Shown piece after piece: positions 1-7,800 of a stretch of DNA of 8,993 bases. The position numbers were made by a program, and so were the translations under genes. Numbering within the stretch: position 1 is the first letter of the stretch; each line of letters begins with the position of its first letter. The stretch is from Oligoflexales bacterium (GTDB lineage: Bacteria > Bdellovibrionota_B > Oligoflexia > Oligoflexales > CACXFL01): NCBI GenBank assembly GCA_028282865.1, contig JANQHA010000659.1, positions 1 through 8,993 of the forward strand, given 5' to 3'. The notes below the pieces were generated by a model that saw only the letters and a program-made list of their open reading frames with translations, was not told the DNA's origin and did not search any database.

Positions 1-2
1 AA

Positions 3-206
3 TTTCACCCCATTAAAAAGCTTAAAGGAGTGGGAAAAATAGTTTGGACTCGACTTGACGATGCTGATGAACCGAACCCTGGAGTCGGGGTTCAGGTAGA
101 GTATTTGACCGACGATTGCCGGCAGGTGTTTCTCGACTATATAGACAATAATACAACTTCTATATCAGTGCCAAGTGGTGATAATTCGCCGGATAAAGCG
201 GCTTAA
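3..206 (+). CDS. PilZ-like domain protein, C-terminal fragment
   Basis: This is the last 67 codons of a gene that begins before the window; it is open from the left edge and ends at TAA 204-206. The visible part reads G-V-G-K-I-V-W-T-R, then a short acidic loop, then P-G-V-G-V-Q-V-E-Y-L and a helix containing R-Q-V-F-L-D-Y-I. That strand-loop-strand-helix order matches the end of PilZ domains of the type common in myxobacteria and relatives (G-x-G-x-V-x-W-V-R, then G-M/V-G-V-x-F-x-x-L). PilZ proteins usually bind cyclic di-GMP and act as adaptors on motility or secretion machinery. The binding motifs (RxxxR and DxSxxG) would lie in the missing part, so ligand binding cannot be judged. The last 20 or so residues are a polar, probably disordered tail. 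The next gene starts 15 bases downstream in the same direction, so the two are probably co-transcribed. The family call is fairly good; the function is inferred. Confidence 0.6.
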   Translation, partial: FHPIKKLKGVGKIVWTRLDDADEPNPGVGVQVEYLTDDCRQVFLDYIDNNTTSISVPSGDNSPDKAA

Positions 207-221
207 TTACTGAGACTGTTT

Positions 222-2405
222 ATGAGACCATGTATCTTAAAACTGAAAGAAGAATGTCCGGTTCTAGTGGTTGAGCCTACCGCTTCAGTAAGGCAAATGA
301 TTGTAGATGTCGTTAAGGGCCTAGGGTACCCTAATGTACAAGGGGTTCCGACCACGAAGGATGCACTTCATTACCTTGAGGTTGAAAAAGTTGGTTGGCT
401 TATCACTTCTCTTTATCAGCACGAGAAATGTAATGCGATTCATTTATTAAAGATTATCACCCAAAATCCAAAATTATTTGGAATCGCTACCAGCTTATTA
501 ATCGATCCTTCTGCCGAAGACTTCTGTCTACCATTAGCTTTTGAATTAGGGCTGATGTCTTTTCATAGGAAGTCCTATATTAAAGAGGATTTCTCTGACG
601 AATTCGAAGAGCTAGTTCAGCTGCTTCAACTCAGTCAGTGGAACGCGACCCTATGCAGTGCTGAGTTTCTTCGCTCTTATTTGACAGAAAAATCTCAGCA
701 TAAGTCTCGGATGGCTTTGGAGCAGAATCTTTTGTCGCTTTTCCCAGGGTCGGCACGGGTCTTATATTACCTCGCAGAAGCTGAGTTTTTAATTGGTGAG
801 CATGAAGCTGGTGCAGCAACCTTAGAACAGGTTAAGGTTATCGACGAAAAGATGACAAGTCACTGTAAGAGGTTAAGTGCTAAATACTTAGGTGACGAAG
901 CTACTATTGATACGAAAGGAAAGCCTCATAACGCCCTTGGAATTAAAAATGTAGTAGTTGTTGATCCAGATACCGATATCCACTTTCATAGTAAAGAGCT
1001 TCTTGACGCTGTTGGTGTAGCTAATACAGAAACTATGGAGGATGGCGAGGACGCATTCCAGTGGCTTTCCTCAAGCAAGGAACCAGATTTGATTCTTATG
1101 GAGTGGAGGATACCTACCCTGAATGGGCCAATTCTTGTTCAAAGAATTCGCCAGCATGGTTTTCTACAGGTTCCAATAGTAGTCATAAGCTCTCTTATCA
1201 AGCCAGATGACATTCATCTACTTCGGGAGATGGGGGTTGATGAGTGTCTCGATAAGCCATTTGACCACAATGGATTTTACTCAACGATCATTTGGGCTAT
1301 TCAGCAAAGCAAATTCCCGACCGAGCAAAAGTCTCTTTCAATAAAGATTCGCAGGCTGTTAGAGGCTGGGAAGATAGACGAAGCTGAAAGACTTATGAGC
1401 CAACTTTTTTCTGATGAGAGAACTAGCGAGGGAGTAAAACTGGAGGTTCGCGCGGAGTACTATTTCTCCAAAGGAAATTATATAAAAGCTAGAAATCTTG
1501 GAATTGAAGCTATGAAGCACGGTGGTGACTCCCTGCTAATGCTCAACCTCACCGGTAAGTCGATGCTAAAACTCAAGCAGTATGAAGGGGCACTTAAAGC
1601 TTTTGAGAAAGCAAATAATATTTCTTCTCTTAATGTTGAGCGACTACTAAATATTGCTGAAGCCAGTCTATATTTGGATGATACCGAGCGAGCTCAGGAA
1701 GCGATAAAATCAGCCGAGCAGCTTGATAGCACAAATCACGCGATAGATGGCATAAAATGCAAGGTTAGTATTGAAACGGGAGATACTCAAACCGCTAAAA
1801 CTCTTATGAGAGATCTTGAGTCCGGAAGAAATGTTATATCTTATATGAATAATCGCGCGGTATCGTTAGCTAGAACTGGTAGGTTTGAGGATGGGATTTC
1901 TCTTTATAGAAAAACCATTGAATCTTTGCCAGATAGCTGGAAAGAAATCAGCGCCTCGGTCTATTATAATCTGGGCTTGGCCTATGCTCGTTATGGCGAC
2001 CTTCAAACGGCAATTGATACTTTGAGTGATATCAAGGGCGCGGCGGAAGGTACTTTAAAAAAGTCTAAGTCTCTGATCCGGCGCCTTCAAGATTGTATTG
2101 ATCGTGGCGTAAAGCTGGACCTTAAAGATGATGATGAAAACTCTGAGATTTCTTCGGATTCCATGGGAGATGCCTCAGAAAGTGTCGAGGGTACCAAAGA
2201 AGGAGATGACAGCAGTTTCGAAGAACTTTTAGCAGATATCGAAGCAAAAAGAGGTGATATTGGGTGCTATCTTATCTTTTATGCAATCGAAGGACATAAT
2301 GATGAGTCGATTAAGCTTGCTGAGAATCTGCCTAAGTTTAGAGAAAGGGATGCTATTGGTCGTGATGAAACCTTTGTAACCAACCGTTCAGGAAAGGCTT
2401 CCTAA
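222..2405 (+). CDS. Double pseudo-receiver and TPR scaffold protein
   Basis: This 727-residue protein has the order receiver (about 14-136), short TPR-like hairpin (about 142-225), receiver (about 243-363), TPR array (about 372-625), acidic Ser/Asp/Glu linker (about 634-668) and a short C-terminal segment. There is no signal peptide or membrane segment, so it should be cytoplasmic. In receiver 1 the acidic pocket is reduced to V-V-E-P (E18) and the phospho-acceptor position is Ser63; K117 fits the conserved Lys. In receiver 2 the pocket residues D248 and D250, Ser323/324 and K345 of D-K-P-F are present, but the acceptor position in L-I-L-M-E-W is Glu294 instead of Asp. Neither domain should therefore accept phosphate in the usual way, and Glu294 could mimic the phosphorylated state. 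Receiver-TPR proteins such as Vibrio VieB act as auxiliary regulators that bind signalling partners, and a scaffold role is the best guess here. ATG 222 is the only good start; the ribosome site is weak (GAG at 212-214). The stop overlaps the next gene's start. Confidence 0.85.
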   Translation: MRPCILKLKEECPVLVVEPTASVRQMIVDVVKGLGYPNVQGVPTTKDALHYLEVEKVGWLITSLYQHEKCNAIHLLKIITQNPKLFGIATSLLIDPSAEDFCLPLAFELGLMSFHRKSYIKEDFSDEFEELVQLLQLSQWNATLCSAEFLRSYLTEKSQHKSRMALEQNLLSLFPGSARVLYYLAEAEFLIGEHEAGAATLEQVKVIDEKMTSHCKRLSAKYLGDEATIDTKGKPHNALGIKNVVVVDPDTDIHFHSKELLDAVGVANTETMEDGEDAFQWLSSSKEPDLILMEWRIPTLNGPILVQRIRQHGFLQVPIVVISSLIKPDDIHLLREMGVDECLDKPFDHNGFYSTIIWAIQQSKFPTEQKSLSIKIRRLLEAGKIDEAERLMSQLFSDERTSEGVKLEVRAEYYFSKGNYIKARNLGIEAMKHGGDSLLMLNLTGKSMLKLKQYEGALKAFEKANNISSLNVERLLNIAEASLYLDDTERAQEAIKSAEQLDSTNHAIDGIKCKVSIETGDTQTAKTLMRDLESGRNVISYMNNRAVSLARTGRFEDGISLYRKTIESLPDSWKEISASVYYNLGLAYARYGDLQTAIDTLSDIKGAAEGTLKKSKSLIRRLQDCIDRGVKLDLKDDDENSEISSDSMGDASESVEGTKEGDDSSFEELLADIEAKRGDIGCYLIFYAIEGHNDESIKLAENLPKFRERDAIGRDETFVTNRSGKAS
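2391..2397 (+). promoter_or_regulatory. Ribosome binding site with stop-start overlap for the HDOD gene
   Basis: GGAAAGG lies 7 bases before ATG 2405, inside the last codons of the receiver/TPR gene. The junction TAATG (2403-2407) shares one A between stop and start, which is typical of translational coupling. This supports ATG 2405 as the start and suggests the two proteins are made in linked amounts. Confidence 0.7.
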
Positions 2406-3439
2406 TGATCAAGACTTGCTCGTGCTGTGGACGTGTTTTTCGGACTGAGGAGGATTTCTTTACCGATACCTTTTACTGGCGTTTGGATACTAGAAACAAT
2501 TTATATTTTACTTGTTCTTGTTCAAGTACTCTGATGATTAAAAAAGGCAAACACGACTGGTATGCACCTCAAAAAACTCTGAGCTCCGAGGCTTCGCAGG
2601 TTTTTAATACACTGTCAATGGGTGATCTAATTCCGCAGATTCCCCAAGGTATCGCTCAATTACAGAGGCTTCTTAATAACCACGATGTGGACATAAAGGA
2701 AGTAACTTACGCTTTAAAATTCGAGCCAATTGTTCTTTCAGATGTTTTGAAAATTGCTAACTTGATGACGAAGTCTAAAAATCATTCAATTAAGACCATT
2801 GATCATGCCGTTGTTTATATGGGGCTTAGAGCGCTAAAAGATTTAGTTACTGCGGCAGCGCTTCGAAGCCTGAACTTTAAATCAAAGCTTTTTCAGTTTG
2901 ACGAATTTTGGGAAGAGAGTTTTGTTGCTGCGAGTTTGGCTGAGAAACTTTGCCAAAATATGTCTCTAAACGTCTCTTCCGAGGAAGTTTATCTGGCATC
3001 TTGCTTAGCAAACGCAGGTAAGATTATTTATGCTACCTCCTTCCCTGACATGGCAGATAGAATTTTTCACGAGGCTAGAAACTCAAAAATATCTTGGCGT
3101 TCGGCGGAAATAAGTTTTAACTATCCGGATCATTCTATCCTTGGTGAAATTGCCGGGGCCTTTTGGGGGTTACCTCGCTACGTTATTGTTGCCTCCTTGA
3201 ATCATCACGCCAAAAAAGATACGCGCACTAGACGACGGGAAGAGGGTAAAATAAATTCTGTAGTCATCGTAGCTCATCAACTCAAGAATATTTTATTTGA
3301 TCGTCGGTATGAAGTAGAGGAAGATCTTCTAAACGAATCAATAGAATTGATCGGCCTGTCACGAAAAGATATTCATATTTTTCTCAGAAAGTATTCGACG
3401 CTGCGAGATAATATTAGGGCGAATATAGTCGCGGCTTGA
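2405..3439 (+). CDS. HDOD domain protein with N-terminal cysteine cluster
   Basis: A 344-residue, probably cytoplasmic protein. Residues 1-50 hold a cysteine cluster, C5-S-C7-C8-G and then C37-S-C39-S, separated by an aromatic stretch; this looks like a small zinc-ribbon or other metal site. Residues 72-270 form a HDOD domain: the opening L-I-P-Q-I-P-Q, the K-F-E-P-I-V-L-S-D-V-L-K-I-A-N helix (normally D-P-x-L-x-x-x-L-L-x-x-A-N), and the A-V-V-Y-M-G-L-R-A-L-K-D-L-V segment (normally A-I-x-x-L-G). The family's L-x-H-D-I-G-K is replaced by L-A-N-A-G-K (201-206), so no HD-type metal centre or phosphodiesterase activity is expected. HDOD proteins generally act as non-catalytic signalling outputs in motility, stress and chemotaxis pathways. 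About 70 helical residues follow the core. The start is set by the ribosome site at 2391-2397 and the TAATG overlap, so it is probably coupled to the scaffold protein and may bind it. The HDOD call is strong; the metal-site call is moderate. Confidence 0.85.
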   Translation: MIKTCSCCGRVFRTEEDFFTDTFYWRLDTRNNLYFTCSCSSTLMIKKGKHDWYAPQKTLSSEASQVFNTLSMGDLIPQIPQGIAQLQRLLNNHDVDIKEVTYALKFEPIVLSDVLKIANLMTKSKNHSIKTIDHAVVYMGLRALKDLVTAAALRSLNFKSKLFQFDEFWEESFVAASLAEKLCQNMSLNVSSEEVYLASCLANAGKIIYATSFPDMADRIFHEARNSKISWRSAEISFNYPDHSILGEIAGAFWGLPRYVIVASLNHHAKKDTRTRRREEGKINSVVIVAHQLKNILFDRRYEVEEDLLNESIELIGLSRKDIHIFLRKYSTLRDNIRANIVAA

Positions 3440-3450
3440 GTTGTAGATAT

Positions 3451-3457
3451 AGGTAGG
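3451..3457 (+). promoter_or_regulatory. Ribosome binding site deciding the kinase start
   Basis: AGGTAGG precedes two adjacent possible starts, GTG 3459 and ATG 3462. The second AGG ends 4 bases before the ATG and the first ends 8 bases before it, whereas the GTG is only 1 base from the second AGG. ATG 3462 is therefore preferred; the difference is one residue. Confidence 0.55.
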
Positions 3458-3461
3458 TGTG

Positions 3462-4871
3462 ATGGACACATTAAACATCTTGATTTCAATATTTCTCATA
3501 CTTATAAGTTTAGATCTTATCTTTATGGTGACGCTCCACTATTTTCACGATAGAAGTGGATACTATAAGTATGCCGCCCTGATTTGGCTGGGAATGTTAA
3601 TGGGGATGATTTCCGATACTTTGGCCTACCCATATGGACTTCATCATGTTTTTGGCGGCCCGTTTCTTTGCACACCCGCGTTCTTTTACGGTCTACTTAT
3701 ATCAAAACTGTACAGTGAAATAAGGGTGCCACTAAGAAACCTTGTTATTCTATCAGTTGTTGGTTGGGTGATCGGTGCGTTAATGCACTTTGCTTTCGAT
3801 GCTCCGTTTTGGCTTAGCGCTCTATTTTTTATTGCAGGTGGAGCCTTTGCCTATATATACACTGGGTTTCAATTGTGGAGTGGCTTTAACAAGGGCGGAA
3901 TTCTTGAGAAGATGTATGCTTCGGCTTTGATTCTTGAGGGGGTTCACCTTTTAGACTATCCGTTTTTGAGAAATTTAGATGATCGAGTTATGATTACGCA
4001 ATTTGGCTTTGGTTTTGCAATTATACTAGTGTACTTTGCTTCGATCTTAAATCCAGTTCTTATCAATAAAAAGATTAGTTCAAATCTGAACAGTATATTG
4101 AAGAGGAAAGTTGATGAAAAAGTTCTTGAGCTTCAATCGGTAAATGCGCTGCTTCAAGAGAACCGAAAGATGGCAGCCTTGGGGGAAATGGCCGGAGGGA
4201 TAGCGCATGAAATCAACACGCCTGTAGGTACTATCTTGCTTCGGGCTAATCAGACAGATCGCCTTTTAGGACAAAATCCACCTAATATTGCAAAGGCTCA
4301 AGAGTTTTCCAGAAGTATCGTAGATGTTTGTGAGCGTATTACTAGGATCATTACTGGACTTAGGTCTTTTGCTCGAAGTGGTAGTAAGGACCCGTTTGAG
4401 ATAAAGAAGGTCAAAAGTATCATAGAAGATACTCTTGACCTGTATTCAGAGCGTCTTAAGAACCACGAAATTGAATTGACGATTAAGGGTTTTTCAGATG
4501 AAATTTCAGTTGATTGCAGGCCGCAGCAGATTTCACAGGTATTGCTAAATCTTTTAGTCAACGCAAAGCATGCTGTTACAAAGGGGTGTAGTGCGAAATG
4601 GATCACAATTGATGTCAAAGAGTCCGGTGGGGAAGTTTCCATTATTGTTACTGACAGTGGCCCAGGGGTTCCTGAAAGTATACGATCTAAGATTCTTGAG
4701 CCTTTTTTTACGACTAAAGATCTCGACGAAGGCACTGGACTTGGTCTCAGCATTTCCAAAGGGATCGTAGAGGATCATAATGGCAAGCTGTTTCTTGATG
4801 ATAGCCGAGAAAACACGACGTTTGTTATCCAGATTCCTGCGATTCAAACTAGCCGAAATAAAGTGGCATGA
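3462..4871 (+). CDS. Seven-membrane-segment sensor histidine kinase
   Basis: A 469-residue inner-membrane kinase. About seven hydrophobic segments lie near residues 6-26, 37-56, 65-83, 92-110, 115-134, 150-168 and 177-197, with only short loops, so there is no sizeable periplasmic sensor domain. A coiled linker (about 205-232) leads to the HisKA domain, with K-M-A-A-L-G-E-M-A-G-G-I-A-H-E-I-N-T-P and phospho-acceptor His249; E250-x-x-T253 is the motif linked to phosphatase activity. The HATPase domain is complete: N box with N363 and N367, G1 box D398-S-G-P-G, F box E-P-F-F-T-T-K near 413-419, and G2 box G424-T-G-L-G-L. The protein ends without a receiver or HPt domain, so it needs a separate partner. 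Neither receiver in the upstream protein has an acceptor Asp, so that partner is probably elsewhere. It follows the HDOD gene by 22 bases and is probably the last gene of the transcript. The signal sensed is unknown; a signal in or near the membrane is likely from the topology. Confidence 0.9.
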   Translation: MDTLNILISIFLILISLDLIFMVTLHYFHDRSGYYKYAALIWLGMLMGMISDTLAYPYGLHHVFGGPFLCTPAFFYGLLISKLYSEIRVPLRNLVILSVVGWVIGALMHFAFDAPFWLSALFFIAGGAFAYIYTGFQLWSGFNKGGILEKMYASALILEGVHLLDYPFLRNLDDRVMITQFGFGFAIILVYFASILNPVLINKKISSNLNSILKRKVDEKVLELQSVNALLQENRKMAALGEMAGGIAHEINTPVGTILLRANQTDRLLGQNPPNIAKAQEFSRSIVDVCERITRIITGLRSFARSGSKDPFEIKKVKSIIEDTLDLYSERLKNHEIELTIKGFSDEISVDCRPQQISQVLLNLLVNAKHAVTKGCSAKWITIDVKESGGEVSIIVTDSGPGVPESIRSKILEPFFTTKDLDEGTGLGLSISKGIVEDHNGKLFLDDSRENTTFVIQIPAIQTSRNKVA

Positions 4872-4892
4872 GGCGGGCTATCAAAACTCCCC
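4872..4892. other. Short convergent junction between kinase and smc genes
   Basis: Only 21 bases separate the two stop codons. The gap has no clear stem followed by a T run in either direction. Transcripts from the two strands may therefore run into each other's 3' ends, or stop by a factor-dependent mechanism. Confidence 0.5.
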
Positions 4893-7800
4893 CTAATGAG
4901 CCGCTGCTGATGCCCCCGCACGAGCTTCGTCGCCTTCTCGAAAAGCTTTTTGCAAATGCTTTGGAATGTCTTTTTTCATATCGACACCGACGATTTTAGA
5001 TACCCCCGGCTCCTGCATGGTGACTCCATATAATGTATCTAGAACTTCCATGGTCCTGCGGTTGTGGGTGATCACTACAAACTGAAACCTCTCAGCTAAG
5101 ATTTCAAGTACCCGGTTATAACGACCCACGTTCGCCTCATCAAGTGGTGCATCGACCTCATCTAAGAAGCAAAACGGTGTTGGTTTTGTTTTGAGTAGGG
5201 CAAAGATAAGTGAGATGGCGGTCAGTGCTTTCTCACCACCTGATAGCAGAGTCATTCGCTGAGGCTTTTTACCCGGTAACCTGGCGATGATTTCGACCCC
5301 AGCATTTAATGGGTCTTCGGGGGTTGTCAGGTTAAGGTGCGCTTCACCGCCAGGGAATAATATTGGAAATAGCCCTGAGAACTCTTTGTTGATAGTTTCG
5401 TAAGTCTCAATAAATTTGTTTTTTGAAGTCTCTTCGATTTCCTCTAGTGCGTCCTCAAGAAGATTAATGCTATTAAATACTTCTTCTCTCTGGGCGGTGA
5501 TAAACTCTAAGCGCTCCATAAGCTCATCGTATTCCTCGATTGCCATCATGTTAATGGCGCCTAGGCCTTCGATTTTGTTACGCAACCTTTGAACTCTTTT
5601 ACTGACACTTTGCGAGTTAAATTCGGGGTCTTTTTCAAACTCGTATTCTGCGATTTTAAGATGGTACTTCTCTTCAGACTGTTCTTCAATACCTTCCAGT
5701 GCAACTTTAAGACGCTCCATTTCGACACGGCGCTTTGATATAAATTTTTCAACTGTAGAAAATTCGCCACGAACTTTTTTAAGTTCTAGGTCTGACGCTC
5801 TTAGGCTGTCAAGAATCCCGGAGTTTTCCTCGCGCTTCTCAGTTAATTCTGCCTCCAGTGTCTCTCGTCTTTGCAGCAAGTCTTCCATTTCTGACATAGA
5901 GGTTTGGTAGGCTGTCTGGATTTCCTCGATCTCTAGGTTTATACGTGACTTCTCTTCGTAACGCCGAGAGAGCGTTGTTTGAATACGTTCTAGCTGTGAC
6001 GAGGTCCTTTCGAAGCCCTCTTGCAATGCTTGAGCCCTAGTTTCAGATTTTACTAGCTCTAGCTTACGACTGTCGTGAAGCCTAAACACCTCAGCTTTTC
6101 TCTCCTGGGTGCCTTGGGATTCCTCTTTTATCTCTTCAAGCTCGCCTTTGATTCGCTGCATCTCTTCATCGTGACTTAACCGTGCTTGGCCTTGCTCTGA
6201 GAGCTCGTCTATAAGTTTACGATCTTGTGACTCTAGCTTGTTCACCTGATCAGTAGCATTTTTATAAAGCTCAGTTTTGTGCTCTACTAGCTGACGGCTG
6301 CTGCTCAATGCAGTTGAGATTTCTAATACCTCTTGGTTTTGTCCTTGTAGCTTTTCTTCAAGCTCCTTTAGCTGCATTTCATCATTGGATTGCTCAAGCT
6401 GTAGTTGGTCGAGCTTGCTTTGGGCGGCCGCAAGTTCACCTTCGCAGCTTTTAAGCTCCGAGCCTAAATGTTCAAGCTCAGTTTTTCTGCTTAAAATACC
6501 TTTTGAATTAGGGCTAAGACCTACCGTAAACTCATCGTCGGATTTAAACTGCAATCCTTGTGAGGTAAAAACAATTAGGCCTTTTGGCAGGTCGTTAAGC
6601 TCATGTTGAGAAAGCCTTATACCAGGTGCCAAGTATAGCCGACTGAATATTTTGTCTAAGTAGCTGTGGTCTTTTGTCACTTTTAGATAATTTTTAAGTG
6701 GTTCAGCATCAGTTTTTTCGACCCATTCATTCAGTGCTACTGGATCTGGGTTCTCCCAGTTCGACAATACGCTGACTGGGAAACCTCCGAGGTCAAATTT
6801 ATGGCTTAACCTGATGAGTCCGTTCAGGTCATCAAGGTTATCTGCTAACAGGCGCTCTGCCCAGCTTTCAATGGCCGAGCGTGCGTGAGCAGGGAGTTCG
6901 TTAGCTTCTTCACTGAAGCTAATATAGTCGGTTAGTAAGCCGTTTTTAAGACAGTTGGCTTCGGGCTCTTCCTCTTTTAGGGTGTGTAGGGCTGCACTGA
7001 CATCGCTTGCCGAAGAGAGCACTTCCTGTGCAGAAGTATAACGTGCTCGGGTGTCAAAATAAGACTCTTTTAGCTGATCTTTTTGGGTGCTAAACTCAGC
7101 GATGTTGTTTTTACGTTCTTTTATTGCTGATAACAGCTCGTTTCGGGTATTGAGCTCGATATCTAAGCCACCTTGTAACTCGGCAGCTTGGCTTTCGACG
7201 GCTGCTAGGTTTGATTTGTGTTCAGTAAGTTCAGTGCTAAGGTTGCCGATACGCTCTTGCCACTCATTGATATCGCTATCGATCTGGCCGCGTTCGCGGT
7301 TGATTGCTTCGCACCGTAGGGTGTTAGTCTCCAGGAGTCGTGCGATGTTCTTGAGCTCGTCTTCATAATCCTCAATTCGAGATGTGTAGACCATCGCTTC
7401 TTCATCAACCGCGTCTAGCTGATCTTGGAAACTGTCGATCTGCTCAGCCAGCTCTTCGGCTTTTTGCTTAGCGGCAGACAGTTCTTCTTGAGCCGCTTGA
7501 AACTGTTTCTCGACGATGTTTAAACTATCGGAGTCTTCTTTGATTTCCACCTCAAGCTCACCTAGGCGCTCTTTTTTGGCAGAGACTTTGCCGTCGGTGC
7601 CGGATATGATGCTCTCAGCTCTGGCGATCTGTTCTCTGACAATAGAAACGGACTCTCGCAGCCCTTCAATGTTTGGATCGGCTGCATCTAAAGCTGCTTG
7701 AAGTTCGAGTTGCTCAGCTTCGAGTTGTGCCATCTTGGCTGATAGCTCGACTTCTTTTTTTATCTCGTCGTCAATTTCTTTTTGGAATGCTACGAGTTGG

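Noticed and set aside
2405..3439. HDOD protein as an active HD phosphodiesterase
   Set aside because: The His-Asp pair is missing (L-A-N-A-G-K at the usual H-D-x-G-K place), so a metal-dependent HD activity is not supported.
3459..3461. GTG 3459 as the kinase start
   Set aside because: It is one base from the ribosome site and immediately followed by ATG 3462, which is better spaced; the effect is one residue.
4298..4759. 153-codon open frame on the - strand inside the kinase gene
   Set aside because: It lies wholly antisense to the HisKA/HATPase region, whose motifs are intact on the + strand, and its translation shows no recognisable domain.
4873..4904. Bulged inverted repeat as an intrinsic terminator
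   Set aside because: Six pairs with a bulge, a 19-base loop and no following T run are too weak, and half of it lies inside the smc coding end.
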